This document shows positions 24,488 to 31,784 of a DNA stretch of 63,199 nucleotides, piece by piece (positions within the stretch are counted from its first letter, which is position 1; every line of letters starts with the position of its first letter). The notes under the pieces were generated by a model. That model ran no database searches. It had not been told where the DNA came from and saw nothing but the letters and a program-made list of their open reading frames with translations. The translations under genes were made by a program, and so were the position numbers. This DNA comes from a virus. The DNA lies in IMG/VR virus record IMGVR_UViG_3300042484_002353, positions 1 through 63,199 of that record, one strand, 5' to 3'.

Positions 24488-25147
24488 TTATTTTTTAAAC
24501 TTCACATAGTGCAGATTGGTGCAGGGCAGATTGCCATGACGCCCCAGTGTGGTATGTCCTTTGACACGGGCTTTAATTTTGACAGTGCCTTCCACACGTT
24601 CGTTGGTCCAGAAACTCACAGCATTGCCTGCTGCATCTTGTCCCAGCACCACATATCTGTTGGCTTCGCGAATAAATTTAGTGTCCAGTGCCTGGAATTC
24701 CATCTCGATGCCCTTGCCAGTGGTGCCAATATAACGGCTGTCATGCAGGGCCTGGCGTATTGATTGTGCATGGTCGTCATTCTTACTGAGATCGTCTGCC
24801 AGCTTGGGAGCCCAGGCCAGGATACCAAAGTCGCTGCTGCTGGCTGTTTCCTTTTCCAACAGTCCGGCCACACTTAAAAAGAATGGGCTATTGCTGCGGC
24901 CGGCCAGAGTATCCATCATGTTGCGTTGGCGAACATAGTCCATGACCTCTTGTGCTCGATCCAGATCTGCTGGAGTAACATCTAGTAATTCAGCGCCAGA
25001 AAAATGATCCAGCAACATGGTCTTGCTGGTTTTGCTGGTGTCGTTTAACTCTGATTTCTTGACCGTGTTGCCCATCAGGCGGTATACGGTACAAGCCGCT
25101 GCTACAGCATCCAATGTGGGTGTTCGAAATTTTTTATATTGAGCCAT
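24488..25147 (-). CDS. Hypothetical phage protein
   Basis: The 219-residue protein has a helical N-terminal half (MAQYKKFRTPTLDAVAAACT...) and a strand-rich C-terminus (VEGTVKIKARVKGHTTLGRH, ending NLHYVKFKK). The basic C-terminus could bind nucleic acid. A clear sigma70-like promoter stands upstream, so it is an early or middle gene. I recognise no family. Confidence 0.75.
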   Translation of the reverse strand: MAQYKKFRTPTLDAVAAACTVYRLMGNTVKKSELNDTSKTSKTMLLDHFSGAELLDVTPADLDRAQEVMDYVRQRNMMDTLAGRSNSPFFLSVAGLLEKETASSSDFGILAWAPKLADDLSKNDDHAQSIRQALHDSRYIGTTGKGIEMEFQALDTKFIREANRYVVLGQDAAGNAVSFWTNERVEGTVKIKARVKGHTTLGRHGNLPCTNLHYVKFKK

Positions 25148-25175
25148 GATCTTTGCCTTTGTTTACAATACTGCC

Positions 25176-25205
25176 AGTATAGCACTTTTCCAAATTATTT
25201 GTCAA
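25176..25205 (-). promoter_or_regulatory. Sigma70-like promoter TTGACA-18-TATACT
   Basis: On the minus strand TTGACA (25200-25205) and TATACT (25176-25181) are 18 bases apart, about 30 bases before the ATG at 25147. It is a near-consensus host-type promoter. Confidence 0.75.
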
Positions 25206-25341
25206 GCCAGGCCTGTGCATTGCGATCCCAGAACTGGCTGAATTCTCGTACAGTTGCCGCAGGGTGTGCCTGAATGAATTCATCACGCTGAACCAGGTTA
25301 TCAAACCAGTGTGCTTGATTGTTGAGATAGACTTTGTACAT
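25195..25341 (-). CDS. Small hypothetical protein, 48 residues
   Basis: I start at the ATG at 25341 (MYKVYLNNQAHWFDNLVQRD). A longer frame to 25431 would run into the next gene. GGAG lies upstream, although rather far. The frame ends DRNAQAWLDK. It is one of four tightly packed small genes at 25195-25858. Function unknown. Confidence 0.5.
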   Translation of the reverse strand: MYKVYLNNQAHWFDNLVQRDEFIQAHPAATVREFSQFWDRNAQAWLDK

Positions 25342-25342
25342 G

Positions 25343-25525
25343 TCATTCTTCAACTCCGAAATGTTTTTCGATGTACTGGGCAGAGTCATCGTTTCTATTG
25401 GAAATACAAATATTAATACATTCTTCGACAATCAACTCGGCGAACTTTTCACAGAATTCTCTTTCCGACAAATCACCATAGAGAATACATGCCTCGCCAT
25501 ATATCTTCTCAATTTGTTCGTTCAT
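25343..25525 (-). CDS. MNEQI-family small phage protein
   Basis: The 60-residue protein begins MNEQIEKIYGEACILYGD and carries FCEKFAELIVEECI. The 115-residue protein at 54552-54899 is a clear longer paralogue (MNEQIRLLAEQAKEY; EKFAELIVRECIE). The family is frequent in T4-like phages of marine and freshwater bacteria, with unknown role. Coupled by ATGA to the upstream small gene. Confidence 0.72.
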   Translation of the reverse strand: MNEQIEKIYGEACILYGDLSEREFCEKFAELIVEECINICISNRNDDSAQYIEKHFGVEE

Positions 25526-25695
25526 TCTTCGTCCTCATAATCTTCACAATAATCTTCAGGATGACCTTGGTCAGGACCGGTGTAATGTGGGTTGCGTTCC
25601 CATGTGTCATAGTTGGACAGTACCCACTGCTGATCTGATCGATCCTGCCCCACTGTCCACACCCACTCACGCACTGCTTCTTGCATGAAACTCAT
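25522..25695 (-). CDS. Small acidic protein, 57 residues
   Basis: An ATG-to-TGA frame begins MSFMQEAVREWVWTVGQD and ends EDYEDEE. GGAG four bases before the ATG and ATGA coupling to the next gene support it. It is acidic and Trp/Tyr-rich; its role is unknown. Confidence 0.65.
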   Translation of the reverse strand: MSFMQEAVREWVWTVGQDRSDQQWVLSNYDTWERNPHYTGPDQGHPEDYCEDYEDEE

Positions 25696-25711
25696 GTTTG
25701 GCTCCAGTTAA

Positions 25712-25858
25712 TTAAGCGGCACGTTGTAAACGTCCCAGTAACATAGCGGTGTACAGTTTAGCCTTGAGCTCTGCACGTACTGCCTGCTCTGCTGCTGTCA
25801 GTATACGTGGTTGCTGCACCACTGGGATACGGCGGGGTTTAACGATTACTTTACGCAT
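25712..25858 (-). CDS. Small basic protein, 48 residues
   Basis: An ATG-to-TAA frame begins MRKVIVKPRRIPVVQQPRIL and ends AMLLGRLQRAA. It is very basic. AAGGAAG lies five bases before the ATG. It sits in the early-type small-gene run after the 70-residue pair. Possible nucleic-acid binding by charge only. Confidence 0.6.
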   Translation of the reverse strand: MRKVIVKPRRIPVVQQPRILTAAEQAVRAELKAKLYTAMLLGRLQRAA

Positions 25859-25878
25859 GTTGCTTCCTTGTTTAATGC

Positions 25879-26091
25879 TTACTTAAAGGGTGTGTAGTCT
25901 TTGGGGTGACGCAACCCAGTATTAGGGTCGCACAACTCGCTCAAGTCCCACTGAGCATACTGCTGTTGCAGTACCTGACAGTTCTGCAACAGCTCAACGT
26001 CTGTCAACAGCCCCGAGGTATGCAGTTTGATAATGCTAACAAGCTCGCGGTTAAGCTCGTTAATGTTAGTCTGCTTATGCCATTTAGTCAT
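25879..26091 (-). CDS. 70-residue helical protein, paralogue 1
   Basis: The product (MTKWHKQTNINELNREL..., TDVELLQNCQVLQQQYAQWD) matches the next upstream gene in length, start (MTK) and the core LxTDxELLQxCQxLQxxYAxxD. The pair is a local tandem duplication. Function unknown. Confidence 0.72.
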   Translation of the reverse strand: MTKWHKQTNINELNRELVSIIKLHTSGLLTDVELLQNCQVLQQQYAQWDLSELCDPNTGLRHPKDYTPFK

Positions 26092-26094
26092 TAA

Positions 26095-26307
26095 CTACTC
26101 CTTGCTGACAAAGGGGTTACTGGTGTACTGGATACCACTGCCATCGTACAGTTGGGTTACGTCCAACTTAGCGTACAAGTCCTGCAGGGTTTGGCAGCAC
26201 TGCAACAGCTCAATGTCTGTAATCAACCCAGTTGAGTACTGACGCACAATGCTCAAGAGCTCAACGTGCAGCTCTGCATTGTGGGTGGGTTTGCGGGCTT
26301 TAGTCAT
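26095..26307 (-). CDS. 70-residue helical protein, paralogue 2
   Basis: The product (MTKARKPTHNAELHVEL..., TDIELLQCCQTLQDLYAKLD) is a diverged copy of the protein at 25879. It is the first gene after the promoter at 26338-26366. No motif is recognised. Confidence 0.72.
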   Translation of the reverse strand: MTKARKPTHNAELHVELLSIVRQYSTGLITDIELLQCCQTLQDLYAKLDVTQLYDGSGIQYTSNPFVSKE

Positions 26308-26337
26308 CTACTGCTCCATTTCATTTACGGTACAACT

Positions 26338-26392
26338 ATTATACAATTAAATGAATTTCAGGTCTACCGAAAGATGTTGTTTTTACGCAACA
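26338..26392 (-). promoter_or_regulatory. Repeated cassette: TGTTG hairpin, then TAGACC-17-TATAAT promoter
   Basis: On the minus strand a short hairpin (TGTTG...CAACA, 26375-26392) follows the gene at 26398. The promoter TAGACC (26361-26366), 17 bases, TATAAT (26338-26343) follows it. The same order and near-identical sequence recur at 27339-27393, and related versions at 28133-28221 and 57342-57440. It is an early-type promoter for the 70-residue pair. Confidence 0.7.
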
Positions 26393-26397
26393 CTTTT

Positions 26398-26649
26398 TCA
26401 ATATTCTGCTGTGATTTTATCTGTCGCAGGATCGTATGACACGCAAACGACTGTGTAGTCAAGCTCACGGAATTCATTCAAGAACATGGCATCGTAGATA
26501 AATCTGTAATCTGAAGGCTCCGGAGCAGCCAGGCTACGGAATGTGGTGTTGATAAAGCTATCACCAGAGTATCCCGACTCTTGAATGATGCTGGTCAATT
26601 GATCAGCTGTGATGTTCATCAGTTGGTGTAATTTGGTTGCTTTCAACAT
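26398..26649 (-). CDS. Hypothetical protein, 83 residues
   Basis: I choose the ATG at 26649 (MLKATKLHQLMNITADQL) because CGGAG lies six bases before it; an in-frame TTG six bases upstream fits less well. The C-terminal half is strand-rich and acidic (ELDYTVVCVSYDPATDKITAEY). No family recognised. Confidence 0.65.
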   Translation of the reverse strand: MLKATKLHQLMNITADQLTSIIQESGYSGDSFINTTFRSLAAPEPSDYRFIYDAMFLNEFRELDYTVVCVSYDPATDKITAEY

Positions 26650-26673
26650 GGTCAACTCCGTATTAAATTAAAT

Positions 26674-27309
26674 TTAACCCCAGAACAAGCCAAAACGCTT
26701 GGCGCAAACTGGGCCATATCCCACCTGGGTGCTGCGCTGGTCCTTGAGACCATGGTTACAGAAACTGCAACCGCCTGTCAGGCGCCCATAACGTCCCGCA
26801 GTCTCTGCAGGGTTCTCGCTGAACTCTTTGACCAGCTGGCACACTTCCTGGGTAGCTGCGCCAGTGGCAAAGAACTCGCCCGTGGTGTCCACACGACCAA
26901 AGAACTTGTTTTGCCCAAACGGGGCACCGTCAGTGATCAGGATCTGGCCCACGTACTTGCTCATGGCGCCAGCACGGTGGATCACCACAGCCTGGCCAGT
27001 GGCTGTCTGCAGTTTGATCTTGATACGCTTGAGGGATTTGCTGGCCAGGTCAAACAGATCCTGGATGGGTTTGAAGTCCACAGTGACCAGGGCCACAGGC
27101 TCAGGGCGTGGTTGCGCCGCACGTTGGGTCAGAGTCTGTACCCAGGGCATCTGCTTGTCGCTCAGGCGACCGTAGCGATTGAACCCCTGGATCAGGGAGC
27201 CTGCAAACTCAGCGTCCTTACGACTCAGCTGGCCTACAACAGCAACCAATGCATCAACGGCCACTTTCTGGGCTGGATTCACTGCCTGGGGTTTACGGTT
27301 TGCGTACAT
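26674..27309 (-). CDS. DUF6011-like protein with C-terminal zinc-binding motif
   Basis: The 211-residue protein ends with GGCSFCNHGLKDQRSTQVGY-GPVCAKRFG. The Cys/His spacing and GYGPVCA ending match the zinc-knuckle of DUF6011-type phage proteins. The N-terminal half is helical (KVAVDALVAVVGQLSRKDAEF) and the middle strand-rich. It probably binds nucleic acid; the role is unknown. A strong promoter stands directly upstream. Confidence 0.72.
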   Translation of the reverse strand: MYANRKPQAVNPAQKVAVDALVAVVGQLSRKDAEFAGSLIQGFNRYGRLSDKQMPWVQTLTQRAAQPRPEPVALVTVDFKPIQDLFDLASKSLKRIKIKLQTATGQAVVIHRAGAMSKYVGQILITDGAPFGQNKFFGRVDTTGEFFATGAATQEVCQLVKEFSENPAETAGRYGRLTGGCSFCNHGLKDQRSTQVGYGPVCAKRFGLFWG

Positions 27310-27338
27310 AACTGCTCCTTATCATTTACAATACAACT

Positions 27339-27393
27339 ATTATACAATTAAATGATTTTCGGGTCTACCGAAAGATGTTGTATTAAAACAACA
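27339..27393 (-). promoter_or_regulatory. Repeated cassette: TGTTGT hairpin, then TAGACC-17-TATAAT promoter
   Basis: TAGACC (27362-27367) and TATAAT (27339-27344), 17 bases apart, serve the gene at 26674-27309. A 6-bp hairpin TGTTGT...ACAACA (27376-27393) precedes them. The block closely matches 26338-26392, which argues for spread by recombination or selection for a fixed cassette. Confidence 0.7.
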
Positions 27394-27402
27394 CCTTTCC
27401 AA

Positions 27403-27729
27403 TTAACGTACTGGAACCCATTCTGTTTTTAACTTCAGTCGGCGAACTCGGCCTGTCTTGCAACTGAACCAGTCGGGGTCACGCCCGTCTGCATCACCAA
27501 AGTGGTTGTAAACCTCGCCACGCCCGTATTCTTTCACATGAGCATTTACCGCGTCAGCCATTTCTGGGGTGATACCCAGTCGACTGTACTTGAATTCTTT
27601 TTTGATGCGGGCCATATCTTTGGTTGCTGCTTCACGCTTCTTCTTTTCTTCAGGAGTTGGTGTCCAGTATGTGTCTTTTGGGTGACCCACTTCTGATCCC
27701 CTGGGGATTGACGTTTTAGTGGCTTTCAT
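27403..27729 (-). CDS. Hypothetical basic protein
   Basis: The 108-residue product starts MKATKTSIPRGSEVGHPKDT and has charged helices (TPEEKKKREAATKDMARIKKEF) and a DPDWFSCKTGRVRRL end. AAAGGAAAG lies just upstream of the ATG. Basic tails suggest nucleic-acid contact. No family recognised. Confidence 0.7.
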   Translation of the reverse strand: MKATKTSIPRGSEVGHPKDTYWTPTPEEKKKREAATKDMARIKKEFKYSRLGITPEMADAVNAHVKEYGRGEVYNHFGDADGRDPDWFSCKTGRVRRLKLKTEWVPVR

Positions 27730-27748
27730 GATCTTTCCTTTTTCTGCT

Positions 27749-28099
27749 TTAGTCTAAAATTGCAGCACGTTCAGCAACAGCTTCTGCCATGTACCGATCG
27801 TAGTTGGCCTTGTGTTCCTCATGCATCTTGTGCAGGTCTGCCACGGCATTTGCCAGTTCCTCCATTGTGCGGGTACCGTATCCAGCTACGCTTTTGTGAA
27901 CATAAGACCCTGCTGGACCAGCACCGTGATACTTCATTTCAAAACAAGTGCCGTCACGTGGAAGGTCCATACTAAAACGTGTCAACTCAATGGTACCGAT
28001 GTGACTGCCGGCTGCTGAGTAATATTTCAGCGTGGGCAATGTAGCAAAATCCAGTGGAGTCAATGTCTTCACTGCTGGGACTGCTTTGGCTTTTCTCAT
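27749..28099 (-). CDS. Hypothetical protein
   Basis: I start at the ATG at 28099 (MRKAKAVPAVKTLTPLDFAT): CAGGAG stands six bases upstream. The longer frame to 28132 would begin next to the -10 box at 28133-28138. The 116-residue product has a Gly-rich turn (GAGPAGSYVHKSVAGYG) and a C-terminal charged helix (LHKMHEEHKANYDRYM). Function unknown. Confidence 0.65.
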   Translation of the reverse strand: MRKAKAVPAVKTLTPLDFATLPTLKYYSAAGSHIGTIELTRFSMDLPRDGTCFEMKYHGAGPAGSYVHKSVAGYGTRTMEELANAVADLHKMHEEHKANYDRYMAEAVAERAAILD

Positions 28100-28132
28100 T
28101 TTCTGCTCCTGTTTGTTTACTACCATACACAT

Positions 28133-28161
28133 AGTATAGTATTAATGGATTTTCCTGTCTA
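28133..28161 (-). promoter_or_regulatory. Promoter TAGACA-17-TATACT
   Basis: TAGACA (28156-28161) and TATACT (28133-28138) on the minus strand, 17 bases apart, precede the gene at 27749-28099. The TAG start of the -35 is shared with 26361, 27362 and 57365. Confidence 0.7.
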
Positions 28162-28177
28162 GAAATGATTCATGAAA

Positions 28178-28197
28178 AAGCCCTGAAATCAGGGCTT
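28178..28197 (-). terminator. Intrinsic terminator AAGCCCTGA hairpin
   Basis: AAGCCCTGA-AA-TCAGGGCTT has a nine-base stem with T-rich flanks (TTTTTC) on the minus strand. It would end transcripts of the gene at 28229-28471. The TGTTG hairpin (28204-28221) lies just before it, the same pairing as at 57383-57440. Confidence 0.7.
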
Positions 28198-28228
28198 AAA
28201 AAGTGTTGTTTTTGTGCAACAGTTTATC

Positions 28229-28471
28229 CTACTGTCGACCACGCCGATTTATGGATTGATGAACAGCACTGAGGTAGGCAGTTTGATTGGTGAGTCGGCG
28301 CTCCAAATCATCCACTCTGCGCTGCAATCGGTCAATGGTTTCCGACTGCTGTTCCATGGTGACTTTGGTGTCCTTGAGAACCTTTTCATGACTCAGCAGA
28401 TTGGGGCGTGGTGGAGCATCTGGGTCCACTGCCCGTTTCTTTTTGACTTTGTACATGCTGAATTGGTTCAT
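28229..28471 (-). CDS. Small coiled-coil virion-type protein
   Basis: The 80-residue protein has a basic N-terminus (MNQFSMYKVKKKRAVDPDAPP) and then a coiled coil (HEKVLKDTKVTMEQQSETID...RVDDLERRL). The TATAAATA box at 28477-28484 is only six bases from this ATG, so the true start may be the ATG at 28456 (MYKVKKKR). Small virion coiled-coil proteins of this kind are common in T4-like phages; no exact role is known. Confidence 0.68.
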   Translation of the reverse strand: MNQFSMYKVKKKRAVDPDAPPRPNLLSHEKVLKDTKVTMEQQSETIDRLQRRVDDLERRLTNQTAYLSAVHQSINRRGRQ

Positions 28472-28476
28472 AATGA

Positions 28477-28484
28477 TATTTATA
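28477..28484 (-). promoter_or_regulatory. T4-like late promoter TATAAATA
   Basis: Exact TATAAATA on the minus strand, just before the coiled-coil gene. It lies in the eight-base gap after the next gene upstream, whose stop is at 28480. Confidence 0.62.
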
Positions 28485-28848
28485 CCGGTGCTGTGACCGG
28501 TGGTGTTTCCTCTGTGACAGGTACCGGGGGCAAGAATTGTTCCAGGTATTCTGGATCCATTTCCATCATGGCCTGTACTGCCTGTTCAGGATAACCTTCC
28601 AGGAAGTATTTGAACAGAGCCACAAAATCACGCTGAGTGGGGTTAAATGAATTCTTGAATACACTTTTGTTACGCAGATCCAGGATCACCCCAGCTGTGC
28701 TGATGTCACGTTTTTTCAGACCACGTGCGAATTCCACACGTTCGTCATACTGATAACTGGCATCGTTATTGCTCCAACCTGCCAGTTGGGTGTTGACATG
28801 CTCACGTGGTTTTTTGGTGTAAAATGCTACTAAGTACAGAGTTTTCAT
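28480..28848 (-). CDS. Hypothetical phage protein next to rSAM 4
   Basis: The 122-residue product starts MKTLYLVAFYTKKPREHVNT and has an ordered body (VEFARGLKKRDISTAGVILDLRN; DFVALFKYFLEGYPEQ), then a Pro/Thr/Val-rich tail. It lies one base beyond the stop of rSAM 4 and probably shares its transcript with gp44. Proteins of this type occur near T4-like replication genes, with no known function. Confidence 0.72.
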   Translation of the reverse strand: MKTLYLVAFYTKKPREHVNTQLAGWSNNDASYQYDERVEFARGLKKRDISTAGVILDLRNKSVFKNSFNPTQRDFVALFKYFLEGYPEQAVQAMMEMDPEYLEQFLPPVPVTEETPPVTAPV

Positions 28849-28849
28849 G

Positions 28850-29974
28850 TTATTCCTTGTAATTCATGATGTCCACGCCTAGATAATCGGCGTGATTAAT
28901 TTTACGGCGTGTGTCTATATCCAGGATGTATTTCTGTAATTCAACTGTCTGTCCGGGCCATTGTATTCGTTCCAGCAAATGATCCACGCTACTCTGAAAC
29001 TTATGATCAGTCTGGTATAAATCAACACTCTTCATACCTGCAATATTGTCCACAGCCAGTGGTTTCAGTGCTGCTGGTAGATTCTCCAATCGCAATTGTG
29101 GTCGCCCTGTATCCAGTGTAGTCAGCCACCAGTTTTGAGGTTGGTATTGATATAACAGAGTCATCTGCTGCCAGCCCAGTATACTGATGGCACTGCATAC
29201 TGTGTTGAAATTAAAGGGAATATTGCGATCCTGAAGTATGGCCATGTTGTCTAAAAATTTACGCCATTGCTTGGGGTACCTGACATATTCCTCAGTCCTG
29301 TCCCAACTGTCCACTGACACCACCAGACTGATATTAGGCATGGCTGTTATGGCATCCAGTACATCAGCTCTGAGGCTGGTTAAATTGGTGTTGATGCTGA
29401 CATGTCCTGGATAGTTGTTCAGTGCCAGATAGGTCAACAGGTCAGTGTATTCGTCAATGATCAGTGGTTCTCCGCCAGCAAAGTATACTCTTTTGGACTG
29501 CAGAACTTCTGCTGGCTCGATATCCAACTTATATTCAGTAATGGGTATATTGAGCTCTTTCTTCCAGAGAGAACTGAATTCTGGGCCACAACTGATACAA
29601 CTCAGGTTACATTTACTGTTGTAACGCAGATCGTAATACATACGTTGCCCAGCATCACCAGGTTGCCAGTTCTCAAAGAATTCACGACTGCCTGAGTTGT
29701 TCAACCATTCTTGACAGGAATTTTGTCTGGCACTGACGACCCCATTGGCTTCTGTTTTATAACAAGGGGCACATTGTGGTAGCTGTTCACCAGACCACAT
29801 ACGTTGCCGTAGATCATCGCGATCAGCATCGTTAAAGTCACCAGTCAACGGTATACCGCTGGAATGACTCTGGCAGCACATGTACTTTTTGCCGTCCAGA
29901 CTGCGATAGTCATGTATCCAGGGCAGGGGACAAAAGGCACTGTTTTGACTCAGTGCCACTAAATTATTTTTCAT
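28850..29974 (-). CDS. Radical SAM protein with N-terminal SPASM-like domain (rSAM 4)
   Basis: CNLSCISC (C122, C126, C129) is the radical SAM cluster motif and FAGGEP the SAM contact. The N-terminal domain has FCPLPWIHDYRSLDGKKYMCC (C15, C33, C34) and CAPCYKTEANGVVSAR (C68, C71). This is the SPASM/twitch pattern, placed before the core as in the three paralogues at the window start. It is coupled to the clamp loader gene by ATGA. Peptide or protein modification is likely; the target is unknown. Confidence 0.92.
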   Translation of the reverse strand: MKNNLVALSQNSAFCPLPWIHDYRSLDGKKYMCCQSHSSGIPLTGDFNDADRDDLRQRMWSGEQLPQCAPCYKTEANGVVSARQNSCQEWLNNSGSREFFENWQPGDAGQRMYYDLRYNSKCNLSCISCGPEFSSLWKKELNIPITEYKLDIEPAEVLQSKRVYFAGGEPLIIDEYTDLLTYLALNNYPGHVSINTNLTSLRADVLDAITAMPNISLVVSVDSWDRTEEYVRYPKQWRKFLDNMAILQDRNIPFNFNTVCSAISILGWQQMTLLYQYQPQNWWLTTLDTGRPQLRLENLPAALKPLAVDNIAGMKSVDLYQTDHKFQSSVDHLLERIQWPGQTVELQKYILDIDTRRKINHADYLGVDIMNYKE

Positions 29975-30909
29975 TGATCAATTTGTGTTAATTCTGCCAG
30001 CGTGGCTGACAGATTGATTTCCTGATCAGTCACCAGTGGTATATAACTCATGCCCTTGCGAATGGCTGCAATGGCTTCGTCCTGTCCTTCGGGTGTTGAA
30101 CTCCAGATGCCGAGATTATCATACATCCAACGGAATACGCTGTCAATGTCATCCAGGCTGCCCTGAGTACAGATGATCCGACGTCCGTCAGTAATTCTTT
30201 TTTCCTTGAACATTTCCACAGCATCCAGTCTCCAGTCTCTGACTTCCAGTGTGTCGATGTCACTGGGCTTGATCAGAGTTCCTGACACGGATTTCTTCTG
30301 TGTCATGTGCAGGCATCTACGCAGATCTGGATAGGTTGCTTTGACGTAGGTGTCCAGTGTGTCTAGATCAAACTCCACATTCTCAGTCATCAACACAGTG
30401 GCCGCACGGGCAGTGAATTCAGTGACATCGGGTTTGGAAATATGTATGCGTCCTTGCTCACAGCGACTTTGTAATGCCGCCATGATCTTGTTGGGGTAGT
30501 TACAGGTCAGTATGAACCTGACACTATGGCTGTAACTTTCGATCAGGTTACGCAGGGCCGGCTGAACACTGTTGATGTTCATGTAGTCAGCCTCGTCAAT
30601 CAACACAACCTTGATGCGACCAAATGGCATGGTCTGACAGAATGGTTCCAGGGTGTCAGTGACCCATTCAATCTTACGTGCTTCTTTACTGCCATTGGCT
30701 TCCAGGATATCATAACCTTCAATGCCCAGTTCATTGATCAGAACTTTGGCCAGAGTGGTCTTGCCAGTGCCAGCACTGCCACTTAACAGAATGTCAGGAA
30801 TGTATTGATCTCGAATCCAGGATTCGATCAGTGTTTTTTGTTCAGGATCAGTGAATACATAATCCGCCAGTAATTTGGGACGATATTTTTCAGTCCATGG
30901 TTCTTTCAT
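29971..30909 (-). CDS. 44: Sliding-clamp loader large subunit (T4 gp44-like)
   Basis: The 312-residue AAA+ protein has Walker A SGSAGTGKT (44-51), Walker B VVLIDEAD (101-108), and the SRC sensor/arginine-finger motif (QSRCEQG) of the RFC/gp44 family. It starts MKEPWTEKYRPKLLADYVF, the classic opening. It loads the gp45 clamp for phage DNA polymerase. In T4 the partner gp62 lies next to gp44; here rSAM 4 takes that place and no gp62 is seen nearby. Confidence 0.93.
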   Translation of the reverse strand: MKEPWTEKYRPKLLADYVFTDPEQKTLIESWIRDQYIPDILLSGSAGTGKTTLAKVLINELGIEGYDILEANGSKEARKIEWVTDTLEPFCQTMPFGRIKVVLIDEADYMNINSVQPALRNLIESYSHSVRFILTCNYPNKIMAALQSRCEQGRIHISKPDVTEFTARAATVLMTENVEFDLDTLDTYVKATYPDLRRCLHMTQKKSVSGTLIKPSDIDTLEVRDWRLDAVEMFKEKRITDGRRIICTQGSLDDIDSVFRWMYDNLGIWSSTPEGQDEAIAAIRKGMSYIPLVTDQEINLSATLAELTQIDQ

Positions 30910-30926
30910 CGAACTTCCTTAATTGA

Positions 30927-31304
30927 TTAATAGAGTGATTTCTTTTGTGCAGGTACTGCTGTTGAGATTGTATCGTCTGCTGCTGGAGGTTCGTCAGATA
31001 CAAAAATAATATTTTTAGGATCCACACGACGCAGCGTCATGGCTTCACCCTGTACTTCCACTTCAATACCACGTGTCCAGCGTCCGTGTTCCACGAATAC
31101 CCATTCACCAACCTGAACATCTGTCTGATCATGGCCCACAGCATATACCTGTGCCCAGCGTGGGCGAATACCAGATGTGTGTCCGTCGTCATTGATTAGT
31201 AGTACACCGCTGCTGAGTTTACGACCAGCAAAGTTCATGTCCCTGACGATAACATAGTCTTTCAGGGCTGTCAATTTGTCGATTTTAGTTGCGAATATGC
31301 TCAT
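30927..31304 (-). CDS. GroES-like co-chaperonin (T4 gp31-like)
   Basis: The 125-residue protein follows the Cpn10 plan: KLTALKDYVIVRDMNFAG at the N-terminus, a mobile loop with LSSGVLLIND, and VGEWVFVEHGRWTRGIEVEVQG for the dome strands. It would cap host GroEL and help fold phage head protein, as gp31 does in T4. The C-terminal tail (AADDTISTAVPAQKKSLY) is extended. It sits in the replication/chaperone cluster. Confidence 0.82.
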   Translation of the reverse strand: MSIFATKIDKLTALKDYVIVRDMNFAGRKLSSGVLLINDDGHTSGIRPRWAQVYAVGHDQTDVQVGEWVFVEHGRWTRGIEVEVQGEAMTLRRVDPKNIIFVSDEPPAADDTISTAVPAQKKSLY

Positions 31305-31305
31305 A

Positions 31306-31749
31306 TTATATACGTGTTGGTCCTGTGGGTTTGTTAGGTGGAGTCAATAGATCCTGTGTAACAGTGACTTCACGTGCAATGCTGTCAGCAAAACTACCAC
31401 GAAGTGGAGGTGCTGCTGGTGCTGGTTCTGCTACTTGATCAAATGGCACCCCATCTGGGTCCACTGCTGGCGGTGGTGGTGCAGCACGGCCTTGCTTTAC
31501 ACTGGCTCCTGCCTGACGTTGTGCTTCTGCCACTGCCTGGGGATTGTTGTTGGCCACTGGTGTATGCATTTTATAAAACTTATCCATGCTCTGATTACGA
31601 CCCAAGGACACCTGCCCACCTGGTCCCAGTTCGTCTCCGCGAGCATTGACCTTCATGTTACCCACTGCAATGGAATCTTCGTTGTTTAATCTCAGGTTGT
31701 CGATGTCGACATTTTTACCCTGTGCTGTTCTGTAAATTTTTCCCATCAT
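31306..31749 (-). CDS. Phage protein with Pro/Ala-rich middle, possible virion component
   Basis: The start MMGKIYRTAQGKNVDIDNLR and NMKVNARGDELGPGGQVSLG are shared by a family widespread in T4-like phages. The rest is a disordered Pro/Ala region. Two adjacent ATGs can serve as start; GGAG is best placed for the second, at 31746. A TATAAATA late box at 31765-31772 implies late expression, so it may be structural. Confidence 0.75.
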   Translation of the reverse strand: MMGKIYRTAQGKNVDIDNLRLNNEDSIAVGNMKVNARGDELGPGGQVSLGRNQSMDKFYKMHTPVANNNPQAVAEAQRQAGASVKQGRAAPPPPAVDPDGVPFDQVAEPAPAAPPLRGSFADSIAREVTVTQDLLTPPNKPTGPTRI

Positions 31750-31764
31750 GTACTCCTTTTATAA

Positions 31765-31772
31765 TATTTATA
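31765..31772 (-). promoter_or_regulatory. T4-like late promoter TATAAATA
   Basis: Exact TATAAATA on the minus strand, 15 bases before the first ATG of the gene at 31306-31749, in a 35-base intergenic gap. Confidence 0.72.
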
Positions 31773-31784
31773 GGCTGTTGAACA

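Noticed and set aside
28100-28132. Longer start for the gene at 27749
   Set aside because: It would begin beside the promoter -10 box; the ATG at 28099 has a good ribosome binding site.
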